From JACQRW01 sp964371935 (GTDB lineage Bacteria > Patescibacteriota > Minisyncoccia > Sungbacterales > HO2-52-23), in the NCBI GenBank assembly GCA_964371935.1, contig CAYJOT010000010.1, forward strand, positions 1 through 23,510: a DNA stretch of 23,510 nucleotides. Reading direction: 5' to 3'. The notes beneath the pieces were generated by a model. That model was given only the letters and a program-made list of their open reading frames with translations, was not told the DNA's origin and did no database searches. Positions 1 through 6,198 of this stretch are shown in pieces; position 1 is the stretch's first letter, and each line of letters starts with the position of its first letter. The position numbers and the translations under genes are program-made.

Positions 1-6
1 TTGCTG

Positions 7-22
7 CCAAAGAAATCTTTGG
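7..22. repeat. small perfect inverted repeat
   Basis: CCAAAGA and TCTTTGG face each other across two bases. No gene could be assigned to positions 1-156. Frame 1 is open to a stop near 126 and could be the tail of a gene cut by the window edge, but its low-complexity, Arg/Pro/Ala-rich translation argues against this. Confidence 0.3.
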
Positions 23-99
23 GTCGAACCTCGTTTTGGCCAACCGCGAGGCGCGCTTGCGCGCGCCGAGCGGCCTTGAATCATCAGGGCAAAATCAAT

Positions 100-120
100 G
101 GGCGGCCGTTGCGGCCGCCC
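100..120 (-). terminator. GC-rich hairpin downstream of tRNA-Gly
   Basis: A nine-base-pair stem (GGGCGGCCG/CGGCCGCCC) with a TTG loop lies about 37 bases past the 3' end of the minus-strand tRNA-Gly. On the minus strand the stem is followed by ATTGATTTTG, a weak T-rich tract, so a Rho-independent terminator for the tRNA is plausible but not canonical. Confidence 0.4.
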
Positions 121-156
121 ACGAATTAGCCCTCAAAAAGCCGTCTTGTTTTGTCT

Positions 157-230
157 TGGAGCGGGTAGGGGGAATCGAACCCCCGGCGGCAGATTGGAAA
201 TCTGCGGTATTACCACTATACGATACCCGC
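157..230 (-). tRNA. tRNA-Gly (anticodon TCC)
   Basis: The minus strand folds as a cloverleaf. The acceptor stem is GCGGGTA/TACCCGC, the anticodon stem GCAGA/TCTGC with loop TTTCCAA (anticodon TCC), and the T arm carries GGTTCGATTCC. The discriminator is T, as usual for bacterial Gly tRNAs, and CCA is encoded directly after it. Encoded CCA distinguishes it from the Pro, Val, Thr and Leu tRNAs in this window. Confidence 0.96.
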
Positions 231-356
231 AAAGACATGCTCATCTTAGGTCATTTCCGGGAAAAAGTAAAATTTCATGTTGCGGTTCTTGTACGCTATC
301 AATTTATGTAGTAAGTTTTGATCACGTTCCTTGATAAAATCAAATCACATCTCACA

Positions 357-363
357 GAGGAGG
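357..363 (+). promoter_or_regulatory. strong Shine-Dalgarno site fixing the start at 370
   Basis: GAGGAGG lies six bases upstream of the ATG at 370. It decides against the longer in-frame start at 331. A possible -10 (TAAAAT, 335-340) is upstream, but no convincing -35 was seen. Confidence 0.8.
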
Positions 364-369
364 TTAACC

Positions 370-1452
370 ATGCCACAAAAATTAGCAGCTTTCCTTGGGC
401 AGTTTCGAAACCGTTTCGAGCCGGTTTTTCGTGTCTACCTAGAGAGTAAAGTCCAGCAATTTGAGAGGATTGATTCAGTCGGAGCCTCTCTTGCCCGTGT
501 CGTTCATGACTTTTCTTTTGGCTCAGGTAAGAGACTCCGTGCAGCCCTTGTTGCTATTGGCTATCAAGCAGCTGGTGCCGAACAAACTGATGCTATTCTC
601 CGACCAGCCATCGCGGTTGAGCTTCTCCATACCTTCTTTCTCATCCATGATGATATCATGGATCGTTCGGCCCTACGGCGGAACCAACCGACCGTCCATG
701 AAGTATTTCGTGAGAGCTACGGACCATCGTTATCCTCGGTAATGGATGTTGATCAGGCACACTTTGGCTACTCAATGGCTATTCTGGCTGGCGATTGTTG
801 TTGCGCCTTTGGCTATGAAGCACTGACCACCAGTAGCCTTCCAGCCGAACGAGTTCTCTCTGCAATACAACTCATGCATGCCATGGTTGACGCAACATGT
901 GTCGGTCAAGCGCTTGATATAGTCGCTCCACACTCAACGGCCGTCAACGCTGAAGTCATCCTCACGATTCACCGTCTCAAAACTGCTCACTACACTTTCG
1001 ATGGACCTTTGCGCATTGGTCTATTGTTTGGTGGAGCAGCACCAGATAGCTTGTCCATGGTAGATCAATTCACTGTTCCTGTAGGCATCGCCTTTCAGAT
1101 TCAAGACGATATCTTGGGACTGTTCGGTAGTGAAGCGGAACTTGGTAAGTCAGTGACATCTGATGTTGAAGAAGGAAAACAAACACTATTGACGGTTTTC
1201 GCTCGTGAGTGGGCCGATGATCAACAGCGAGTCCGTCTTGATGTTCTATTGGGGAAGCAAAACATCTCACTTGGTGAGTTGGATGAGATTCGCCATATTG
1301 TTGAAGTTACTGGAGCCCGAGGCCGCAGCGAAGCGCATGCTCAGACCTTAGTTGGGCAAGCTATTTCTGCTCTTGACTTGTTCTCCTGGCCACCCGATAC
1401 GAAAGATCTACTCAAAGAAATGGCCGAATATGTTATCGGTCGAACATCATGA
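370..1452 (+). CDS. polyprenyl (farnesyl/geranylgeranyl-type) diphosphate synthase
   Basis: Trans-isoprenyl diphosphate synthase of 360 aa that condenses IPP with allylic diphosphates. Seen: the GSGKRLR substrate-binding motif (residues 51-57), the first Asp-rich motif DDIMD (94-98), a GQALD motif near 180-183, a K-T pair near 204-205, and the second Asp-rich region FQIQDDILG (242-250). There the last Asp is replaced by Gly, as in some actinobacterial and archaeal-type enzymes. Two Phe residues (89, 90) sit at -5 and -4 before the first motif. In avian farnesyl diphosphate synthase Phe at these positions limits chain length, so a C15 product is a reasonable inference. The start at 370 is set by GAGGAGG. 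The stop overlaps an upstream in-frame ATG of the next gene. First gene of a three-gene operon; it probably supplies the allylic primer for the cis-prenyltransferase. Confidence 0.93.
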   Translation: MPQKLAAFLGQFRNRFEPVFRVYLESKVQQFERIDSVGASLARVVHDFSFGSGKRLRAALVAIGYQAAGAEQTDAILRPAIAVELLHTFFLIHDDIMDRSALRRNQPTVHEVFRESYGPSLSSVMDVDQAHFGYSMAILAGDCCCAFGYEALTTSSLPAERVLSAIQLMHAMVDATCVGQALDIVAPHSTAVNAEVILTIHRLKTAHYTFDGPLRIGLLFGGAAPDSLSMVDQFTVPVGIAFQIQDDILGLFGSEAELGKSVTSDVEEGKQTLLTVFAREWADDQQRVRLDVLLGKQNISLGELDEIRHIVEVTGARGRSEAHAQTLVGQAISALDLFSWPPDTKDLLKEMAEYVIGRTS

Positions 1453-1463
1453 GGAGGAGGAGG
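1453..1463 (+). promoter_or_regulatory. extended Shine-Dalgarno site fixing the start at 1470
   Basis: GGAGGAGGAGG is a run of repeated GGA units just before ATG at 1470. An in-frame ATG at 1449 would translate this SD as a run of arginines, so 1470 is the better start. The site directly follows the stop of the upstream gene. Confidence 0.8.
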
Positions 1464-1469
1464 AGAAAT

Positions 1470-2162
1470 ATGCATGTCGCAATCATTCCCGATGGTAATC
1501 GCCGCTGGGCTAAGCAACGCGCTCTTCAATTGATTGCTGGTCATCAGGCGGGCAGTCAAGCATGGCAAGCCATTCTGGAGAGCAGCGACATCGCTGAGAT
1601 CTCTTGGCTGACCTTCTGGGGAGCATCAATTGATAATCTGACAAAACGAACGGCTGCAGAGATCGAGAATCTGCTCGCTCTCTTTGATATAGAGTTTGCT
1701 CGCTTAGTTCAAGATCCAAGGATTCATGAAAAACGGATGCGGGTCAGAGTTCTAGGTGAATGGGCTTCGTACTTATGGCCAAGCACTCAACAAAACATTG
1801 CCAACATCACAGCTGCGACGGTCAATTATGATCAGCAGAACGTAACCTTACTCATTGCCTATGACGGCCTCAAGGCAATGGTTGACACGATTCAATCGGT
1901 AGCAATGTGGTGGTCACAACACAGCGATCAACACGTCACTGTCGAGATAATCCAGCAGCACATGGTGACAGGAGTGTTGCCGCCAGTTGATCTCATTATT
2001 CGGACCGGAGGAGAGCCGCATATGTCTGGTGGCTTCTTAATGTGGGAAGTGGCGAATGCCCAACTTATCTTTTGCGATAAGCTTTGGCCGGATGTTCAAC
2101 CAGCTCATATTGCCTTGGCCGTAGAAGAGTATCATCGCCGAACGCGACGCTTCGGCACATAG
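1470..2162 (+). CDS. uppS: cis-prenyltransferase (undecaprenyl diphosphate synthase family)
   Basis: Protein of 230 aa, the usual length for the family. It adds IPP units in cis to an allylic primer to give the long-chain polyprenyl diphosphate that, after dephosphorylation, carries wall and surface glycan precursors. Seen: the catalytic Asp loop IIPDGNRRWAK (5-15, Asp8), the TFWGAS segment replacing the more common YAFSTEN, and the C-terminal substrate-binding signature RTGGEPHMSGGFLMW (178-192) followed by FCDKLWPDV. It lies directly behind the trans-prenyl synthase in one operon, consistent with consecutive steps. The variant TFWGASxDNLTKR and AYDG segments suggest a diverged subfamily, so chain length is not certain. 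Confidence 0.92.
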   Translation: MHVAIIPDGNRRWAKQRALQLIAGHQAGSQAWQAILESSDIAEISWLTFWGASIDNLTKRTAAEIENLLALFDIEFARLVQDPRIHEKRMRVRVLGEWASYLWPSTQQNIANITAATVNYDQQNVTLLIAYDGLKAMVDTIQSVAMWWSQHSDQHVTVEIIQQHMVTGVLPPVDLIIRTGGEPHMSGGFLMWEVANAQLIFCDKLWPDVQPAHIALAVEEYHRRTRRFGT

Positions 2163-2174
2163 AGGAGATAAATC

Positions 2175-2654
2175 ATGACATCAATGCGTATACGTGGAGT
2201 TGCATTATTTGTACGTAATTCTGTCGAATCGGTCTTGATTCTCCGAGAGTTTGAGAATAAACCATATATAGGGAAATATGCTGGAATGTACTCAATCCCT
2301 ATGGAGACCTCACTGCCTGGTGATCCTGACTCGCTAACACTCAGGAGGTTAGTTCAAGAAGAATTACCTGGATTAGACGATCAGCTCAGGATTAATTCGT
2401 GTCGTATTGGATGGTATCGTATTGTACCCAAGGTATGGGTCTCGCTATACACAGCGTCAATGGATTCATCCATCTTGCCAGTGAAGAGGACCAACGAAGT
2501 AGGAGACCACGCTTGGATCGAGCCTAACTGCGTCCTCACCCTGTGGTTACGTCAGGGTGCTAGAGAAATGATTGACGATGCGCTGTCTGATGCCAAGGGA
2601 GTTGTGCGACGTTTCTGCACGATACCGCTATCGGAACCCATTGTCGCTCTTTAG
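2175..2654 (+). CDS. Nudix-like hydrolase, degenerate Nudix box
   Basis: Protein of 159 aa resembling the Nudix fold: an N-terminal strand pair (GVALFV, VLILREF), a GMYSIPMET loop, and a helix ending RRLVQEELPGL. That helix matches REUxEExGU only loosely: the Glu after Arg is lost and a Pro is added, so catalysis is not assured. A WYRIVPKVWVSLY strand and the segment HAWIEPN follow, the latter like the usual xxWxxxxEL tail. The SD AGAGGAG precedes ATG at 2175, 12 bases after the cis-prenyltransferase. Its last bases overlap the stop of the convergent isopentenyl phosphate kinase gene. Nudix enzymes include type 1 IPP isomerase and plant enzymes that turn IPP into isopentenyl phosphate; either role is a guess from context. 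Confidence 0.6.
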   Translation: MTSMRIRGVALFVRNSVESVLILREFENKPYIGKYAGMYSIPMETSLPGDPDSLTLRRLVQEELPGLDDQLRINSCRIGWYRIVPKVWVSLYTASMDSSILPVKRTNEVGDHAWIEPNCVLTLWLRQGAREMIDDALSDAKGVVRRFCTIPLSEPIVAL

Positions 2655-3490
2655 TATTTGTGCGCCTTCACGAGTTTTCGTGAAGGTTTTTTCTTGGCTT
2701 CCATCTCAATAACCGTACCATGCGGGTGCGAACTGCAGGCAGAGACTAAGCGATTAGCTCGAAAACCATTAACGATAATTACTGTTCCATGGTGCAAGGC
2801 CGCAATCGCCTGTAGTTTTCCAATCATTGCACCAGTCACATCGGTTGATTTTTTTTGTATAGTTTGAGAACGAATGAATTTGCCGAGTTCGTACCGATCA
2901 ATGTGTTCAATGGGCAGTTCGTTAGCGTAAGGCGGAAAATGAGCGTAGACACCATCCACATCGGTACAGAAAATAATTCGAGTTGTAGGGAGTAGCTCTG
3001 CAAGGATAATTGCCAACTTGTCGGCCGAGAGAACAACACTCCTTCCGTTATCAGACACAACCATCTGTCCGCTCAATAGCGGAATACCTCCTGATAGTAA
3101 TATTTGCTGAAGAACTTTCTGGCCGAGAAATTTCCATTGGTTTTCGTTGCCAGTCACGAGGCTCGTAGTTTGTAATGCAATAACCGGTAAGCCAGCGGAC
3201 AGCAATTGCTTGGTTATGAGCATTGTCAAACTATTGACCGACTGAATGGTTTGGCTAACCATAGGAATTGCCCGGTGTGAAAGGCGTCGATCATTGAGTC
3301 GATGACTGAAGACTAGCGGATGACCAAACGAACTGGCTCCATGCAAGATAATGCACTGACCGAGGTGCCCGGATCGACGCAATCTGACCAACTCATGAGC
3401 TAACTTTCTTACAATATCCAGTCGTAGCACTGGGCGACCCGAGTGCTTATGTGTAATCAGGCTGCCACCGAGTTTGATAATAATGGCCAT
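2651..3490 (-). CDS. isopentenyl phosphate kinase (amino acid kinase family)
   Basis: ATP-dependent kinase of 279 aa that phosphorylates isopentenyl phosphate to IPP, the last step of the alternative mevalonate pathway or of isoprenoid salvage. Seen: the N-terminal ATP-binding loop IIKLGGS (4-10), the family signature HGASSFGH (50-57) whose last His matches the catalytic His that marks IPK among amino acid kinases, CTDVDGVY (175-182), and TDVTGAMIGKL near 216-225. The ATG at 3490 is chosen because a longer in-frame extension to 3679 would run through tRNA-Pro. A weak AAGG precedes it. The Lys/Arg-rich C-terminal tail is encoded over the terminator of the opposing operon. A general amino acid kinase is the alternative, but the SFGH motif favours IPK. 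Confidence 0.87.
   Translation of the reverse strand: MAIIIKLGGSLITHKHSGRPVLRLDIVRKLAHELVRLRRSGHLGQCIILHGASSFGHPLVFSHRLNDRRLSHRAIPMVSQTIQSVNSLTMLITKQLLSAGLPVIALQTTSLVTGNENQWKFLGQKVLQQILLSGGIPLLSGQMVVSDNGRSVVLSADKLAIILAELLPTTRIIFCTDVDGVYAHFPPYANELPIEHIDRYELGKFIRSQTIQKKSTDVTGAMIGKLQAIAALHHGTVIIVNGFRANRLVSACSSHPHGTVIEMEAKKKPSRKLVKAHKY
2665..2692 (+). terminator. Rho-independent terminator of the isoprenoid operon
   Basis: CCTTCACGA, loop GTTT, TCGTGAAGG, then TTTTTT: a canonical nine-base-pair stem with a T tract, 11 bases after the Nudix stop. It lies wholly inside the 3' end of the convergent IPK gene, encoding part of that protein's basic tail. Confidence 0.85.
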
Positions 3491-3542
3491 AACCTTATAA
3501 TTGCAGATATTTTTTAAAAAGTTTCTTGAATTATCTAAATCT

Positions 3543-3613
3543 TCGGGCTGCCGAGAATCGAACTCGGTCTTCGTGTACCCAAAACACGTGTACTGCCGGT
3601 ATACTACAGCCCG
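3543..3613 (-). tRNA. tRNA-Pro (anticodon TGG)
   Basis: Minus-strand cloverleaf: acceptor CGGGCTG/CAGCCCG with the C1-G72 pair typical of bacterial Pro tRNAs, anticodon stem CGTGT/ACACG with loop TTTGGGT (anticodon TGG), T stem CCGAG/CTCGG, discriminator A. CCA is not encoded. The CACGTG in the anticodon stem is unrelated to the parS-like sites nearby. Confidence 0.95.
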
Positions 3614-3630
3614 TCTTCGCCTCGCCGAAG

Positions 3631-3664
3631 CTCGGCTATGACATGGCAAAGCCCGTAAGCCGAG
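3631..3664. repeat. short inverted repeat
   Basis: CTCGGCT (3631-3637) and AGCCGAG (3658-3664) flank 20 bases in the gap between tRNA-Pro and yraN. It could be a dispersed intergenic element or a weak terminator. Confidence 0.35.
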
Positions 3665-3679
3665 CAAAGGCGGGTTCAT

Positions 3680-3695
3680 TGTAACACGTGGAACA
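3680..3695 (+). other. parS-like site A
   Basis: TGTAACACGTGGAACA matches the bacterial parS consensus TGTTNCACGTGNAACA except at position 4. It sits between tRNA-Pro and the end of the yraN-like gene. Confidence 0.6.
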
Positions 3696-3697
3696 CT

Positions 3698-4084
3698 TTA
3701 ATACTGCTTTTCCCAAACCGCGTTTTCCATGTGTCTCACTCTTGCTTTCTTGGATTCCATATCAATTGAGATTGCAAGGATATCAATTTGCCATTCTTGG
3801 TCTGGGCGGTAATGTTTTTCAAGAAGGTATACTTGGCACACTTTCTTGATTTTGTGTGTCTTTGATCTGTTCACGCTTTGCTCTGGAAGGAAGTTATAAA
3901 CATGTTTTCTATCTCTTGTTTTCACTTCGATAAAGACAAGCACCTTATCCTTTTTAGCAATGAGGTCAATTTCGCCGTATGGTTTTCTGTAATTTCGATC
4001 AATAATCTCATATCCTTTTTCCAGCAGATACTTTTCAGCGATCTTCTCACCCGCATCTCCAAACCTTCTTTTTGGTGATGGCAT
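3698..4084 (-). CDS. YraN family (UPF0102) endonuclease-like protein
   Basis: Protein of 128 aa, the normal size for the family. Seen: GDAGEKIAEKYLLEKGY near the N-terminus, then the PD-(D/E)XK-like core GEIDLIAKKDKVLVFIEVKT with Asp, Glu and Lys in the expected order. The family has a Holliday-junction-resolvase-like fold; its cellular role is unsettled. Upstream on the same strand are a promoter-like TTGAGA-18-TATAGA (4105-4134) and AAAGGA ten bases before the ATG at 4084, one of the few SD-like sites on the minus strand here. It sits between two tRNA genes. Confidence 0.88.
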   Translation of the reverse strand: MPSPKRRFGDAGEKIAEKYLLEKGYEIIDRNYRKPYGEIDLIAKKDKVLVFIEVKTRDRKHVYNFLPEQSVNRSKTHKIKKVCQVYLLEKHYRPDQEWQIDILAISIDMESKKARVRHMENAVWEKQY

Positions 4085-4104
4085 ATGTGCAATGTCCTTT
4101 AGAT

Positions 4105-4134
4105 TCTATAGGACAGTCCTTTAGATTGTCTCAA
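4105..4134 (-). promoter_or_regulatory. candidate promoter of the yraN-like gene
   Basis: On the minus strand TTGAGA, an 18-base spacer and TATAGA lie just downstream of tRNA-Val and 21 bases before the ATG at 4084. The block GTCCTTTAGATT occurs twice here, once in the spacer and once in the leader. Confidence 0.45.
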
Positions 4135-4139
4135 GTATA

Positions 4140-4211
4140 TGGGCGGTATAGGATTCGAACCTATGGCCCCTGCAATGTGAATGCAGTGCTCTACCGCTGA
4201 GCTAACCGCCC
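4140..4211 (-). tRNA. tRNA-Val (anticodon CAC)
   Basis: Minus-strand cloverleaf: acceptor GGGCGGT/ACCGCCC, D arm GCTCAGCGGTAGAGC, anticodon stem CTGCA/TGCAG with loop TTCACAT (anticodon CAC), T arm GGTTCGAATCC, discriminator A. CCA is not encoded. Confidence 0.96.
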
Positions 4212-4220
4212 CAACGTGTC

Positions 4221-4308
4221 GTCATTCTGAGCGTAGCGAAGAATCTCGTACTATGTCCTTTCAAAGTAATGAGATCCTTCTCCGCCAACTGGCGGATCAG
4301 GATGACAC
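4221..4308. repeat. dispersed palindromic element, copy 1
   Basis: It begins GTCATTCTGAGCGTAGCG and ends TCAGGATGAC, so the ends are inverted copies of GTCATYCTGA. It contains TCCGCCAACTGGCGGA. Related elements lie at 5449-5511 and 12125-12193, all between genes. Confidence 0.75.
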
Positions 4309-4329
4309 GAGGTGCATAGATTATGGATT

Positions 4330-4345
4330 TGTAACACGTGAAACA
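4330..4345 (+). other. parS-like site B
   Basis: TGTAACACGTGAAACA differs from the consensus TGTTNCACGTGNAACA only at position 4. It lies ten bases beyond the stop of the winged-helix gene, between that gene and tRNA-Val. Confidence 0.65.
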
Positions 4346-4354
4346 CTTACCGGT

Positions 4355-4939
4355 CTATATGTTTAACCTATTGATGAGCTTTTCGTGCGGAGACTCGAGA
4401 ATATCGCGAAGAAATCGGTCATACATGTTTATCCGATAGGTAAATTCGTCTTTGGTCATAAGCGTATAATGCACCTGTTTGCCTACTTCTGATTCCAATT
4501 CGCTTAAAAATCTTTCCAATTTGCCCTTGGTAATATCGTCAGCTACCAGCAAAAGATCGGTTCGTCCTCTGTCGTTGTTAATGAGCGTTCCGGCAATCAT
4601 GGCAAGCCGTATCCTGCCTAATTTTTTAAGACGCTGCAAAAGGTTCTTTTTTGAAGCAACCGATGATTTAATAATAAGATTACGCAACTCCTGGAAAATC
4701 TCAAAATTCTGATTTGCAGTATAAACTATGGTTTTCACCTTTTTAATACTCGCCTTCTTTTCAAAGATGATGCCGACTTTTAGCAATTTATTAATCTCTT
4801 TTCTGGCTTGGGCGCTTTTTACATTGTTTTTTTGCACAATCATCTCAAAAGTAAATGACTGATCTGGATTCTGCATGAAAATACGCAGTATCCTTGCTTT
4901 AGGCACCGAGTCAAATAATTTCTCAAGAATTTGTTCCAT
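4355..4939 (-). CDS. winged-helix protein with nucleotidyltransferase-like C-terminus
   Basis: Protein of 194 aa. The first ~75 residues (KARILRIFMQNPDQSFTF ... KEINKLLKVGIIFEKK) look like a winged helix-turn-helix. The C-terminal half (RIRLAMIAGTL ... GRTDLLLVADD ... DEFTYRINMYDRFLRDIL) resembles MNT-type nucleotidyltransferase domains of bacterial and archaeal regulators, but only one acidic residue remains where the GS...DxD motif is expected, so it is probably inactive and used for sensing. The ATG at 4939 is preferred over the upstream in-frame start at 4990, because the latter would translate the hairpin behind rplL. No SD. Likely a DNA-binding regulator; target unknown. Confidence 0.65.
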   Translation of the reverse strand: MEQILEKLFDSVPKARILRIFMQNPDQSFTFEMIVQKNNVKSAQARKEINKLLKVGIIFEKKASIKKVKTIVYTANQNFEIFQELRNLIIKSSVASKKNLLQRLKKLGRIRLAMIAGTLINNDRGRTDLLLVADDITKGKLERFLSELESEVGKQVHYTLMTKDEFTYRINMYDRFLRDILESPHEKLINRLNI

Positions 4940-4977
4940 GTGAAACAATGGGTTAATTTTACTAATCCAGTGTAGAC

Positions 4978-5016
4978 TGAAACACCCCACTGTTCAAGAG
5001 GTAGTGGGGTGTTTCA
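4978..5016 (-). terminator. 14-bp hairpin behind rplL
   Basis: TGAAACACCCCACT (4978-4991) pairs with AGTGGGGTGTTTCA (5003-5016) around an 11-base loop, just past the rplL stop on the minus strand. The T-rich part lies in the stem rather than after it, so termination efficiency is uncertain. One arm runs into parS-like site C. Confidence 0.6.
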
Positions 5017-5025
5017 CGTGTTACT
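5010..5025 (-). other. parS-like site C
   Basis: TGTTTCACGTGTTACT: one half (TGTTTCACGTG) is a perfect parS half-site; the other half deviates at two positions. It overlaps the last bases of rplL and the 3' hairpin arm. Confidence 0.55.
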
Positions 5026-5413
5026 ATTTAATCGTAACGGTTCCACCCGCTTCTTCAAGTTTTTTCTTCATCTCATCCGCTTCTTCTTTAGCAACCCCTT
5101 CTTTTACTATCTTTGGAGCCGCATCTGCAAGGTCTTTGGCTTCTTTAAGGCCAAGCGAGGTAATCTCGCGAAGCACCTTAATAACCTGGATCTTTTGAGC
5201 TCCGGCGCTCGTTAGCTCAACGTTGAATGAAGTTTTTACCTCCTTTGCCTCTACTTCATCACTATCCATTCCGCCAGAGGTGGATCCGCCTCCGGCCAAC
5301 ATCATGGGCATGGCCGCTGATACGCCAAACTTTTCCTCAATGGCCTTCACAAGCTCGGAAAGCTCAAGAACACTCATTTTTTCTATTTCTTCAAGCATTT
5401 GGTCTTTATTCAT
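5024..5413 (-). CDS. rplL: 50S ribosomal protein L7/L12
   Basis: Protein of 129 aa, normal for bL12. It forms the flexible stalk that recruits and activates translation GTPases. Seen: the N-terminal dimerisation domain (KMSVLELSELVKAIEEKFGVS, about 12-32), a short Gly/Ser/Met-rich hinge, and the C-terminal domain with VIKVLREITSLGLKEAKDL and KEEADEMKKKLEEAGGTV. No clear SD; AAAGAA precedes the ATG. It follows rplJ on the same strand after a 128-base gap holding a palindromic repeat and parS-like site D. rpoB does not follow, unlike the usual bacterial order. Confidence 0.97.
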   Translation of the reverse strand: MNKDQMLEEIEKMSVLELSELVKAIEEKFGVSAAMPMMLAGGGSTSGGMDSDEVEAKEVKTSFNVELTSAGAQKIQVIKVLREITSLGLKEAKDLADAAPKIVKEGVAKEEADEMKKKLEEAGGTVTIK

Positions 5414-5448
5414 AATTCTTTTTATAGTTTACGCTCTCCCCCCAATCT

Positions 5449-5511
5449 GTCATCCTGAACGCAGTGAAGTATCTCTGGATTCTTCTCCGCCAACTTGCGG
5501 ATCAGAATGAC
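5449..5511. repeat. dispersed palindromic element, copy 2
   Basis: It begins GTCATCCTGAACGCAGTG and ends TCAGAATGAC, with TTCTCCGCCAACTTGCGGA inside, as in copy 1. It lies in the rplJ-rplL gap, so it is probably co-transcribed with them. Confidence 0.75.
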
Positions 5512-5523
5512 CAAGGGACGGAG

Positions 5524-5539
5524 TGTAACACGTGTTACA
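5524..5539. other. parS-like site D (perfect palindrome)
   Basis: TGTAACACGTGTTACA is a perfect 16-base palindrome in the rplJ-rplL gap, two bases beyond the rplJ stop. Both halves carry the A at position 4 seen in one half of the other sites. Confidence 0.6.
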
Positions 5540-5541
5540 TA

Positions 5542-6066
5542 TTACGCTACCCGCCTTTGCTCGCTTATTTTTTGTAATACTACCGCTAAATTACGTATAT
5601 TTGCCTGTAAAACAACTGCAAGGCCTCGAATCGGCGCCTGCATGGCTGCTATAACCTGGGCAAGCAGGATATCGCGGGTTGGCAATTTTGCCAGGGCAAT
5701 AACATCTTTTTCATTCAAGATTTTATGGCCCAAGATTGCCCCCAGAATTTTGAAGGAATCATGGTCTTTGCCAAATTTGACTAATACTTTTGCTGGAGCA
5801 GTTTCTTCTCCATAGCAAAATGCGGCCCCAACCTCACCCTCAAGCTCTGTGGTCTTATATTCAATGCCATGTTGGCTCAACGCTCGGTCAAACAGTGTCT
5901 TTTTGGCAACTTTGTACTCCGCATCCGTCTTTTTGAGTGCCCGGCGCAATTCCTGTGAATTCATAACGGAAATGCCGCGGAAATCAGTCAAAAAAACCAC
6001 TTTTTTACGGTCTAATTTATCGTTCAGCTCTTTAACCGCCTCTTGTTTTTGTACTTTGGTAAGCAT
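5542..6066 (-). CDS. rplJ: 50S ribosomal protein L10
   Basis: Protein of 174 aa (uL10), which anchors L7/L12 dimers to 23S rRNA. Seen: LTKVQKQEAVKELNDKL at the N-terminus, VVFLTDFRGISV, LRRALKKTDAEYKVAKKTL, and the C-terminal helix region that binds L7/L12. The ATG at 6066 is preferred over an in-frame upstream start at 6099, because the latter lies in the L10 leader RNA. No SD is present; translation is likely controlled through the leader. First gene of rplJ-rplL behind a strong promoter. Confidence 0.95.
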   Translation of the reverse strand: MLTKVQKQEAVKELNDKLDRKKVVFLTDFRGISVMNSQELRRALKKTDAEYKVAKKTLFDRALSQHGIEYKTTELEGEVGAAFCYGEETAPAKVLVKFGKDHDSFKILGAILGHKILNEKDVIALAKLPTRDILLAQVIAAMQAPIRGLAVVLQANIRNLAVVLQKISEQRRVA

Positions 6067-6155
6067 ATTGCAAACAAAAAAGGGCCTATAATGCCCCAAA
6101 GACTCGACCTTTCCTCGGCAGGACTTACTTGTTCGCCCACTATCTTTGGAAGATA
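6067..6155 (-). ncRNA. L10 leader (autoregulatory 5' UTR of rplJ)
   Basis: The minus-strand leader contains CCTGCCGAGG, the conserved block of the Rfam L10_leader family, flanked by pairing segments. It ends in GGGC-ATTATAG-GCCC followed by TTTTTT close to the rplJ start. In known cases the L10(L12)4 complex binds this leader and represses its own operon. The class is assigned from the motif and its position, not from a covariance search. Confidence 0.75.
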
Positions 6156-6160
6156 TATGT

Positions 6161-6188
6161 AGTATAGACGAAGAAAAAAAAATGTCAA
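6161..6188 (-). promoter_or_regulatory. strong promoter of rplJ-rplL
   Basis: TTGACA (perfect -35), a 16-base AT-rich spacer, then TATACT (-10), read on the minus strand. The predicted start is near 6155, giving a leader of about 90 bases that contains the L10 motif. parS-like site E is ten bases upstream of the -35. Confidence 0.85.
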
Positions 6189-6198
6189 ATATTTATTC

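Noticed and set aside
36..334. Open frames across the first 330 bases
   Set aside because: They run through tRNA-Gly and have low-complexity translations with no family features.
3580..3590. CACGTG cores at about 3583, 17508 and 22390 as further parS-like sites
   Set aside because: They lie in the tRNA-Pro anticodon stem, in gyrA and in the HEPN gene, and the flanking bases do not match the site pattern.
3491..3679. N-terminal extension of the isopentenyl phosphate kinase
   Set aside because: It would translate tRNA-Pro; the family's N-terminal KLGGS motif follows directly after the ATG at 3490.
4939..4990. Longer start for the winged-helix protein
   Set aside because: It would translate one arm of the hairpin behind rplL; the domain begins at MEQILEKLF.
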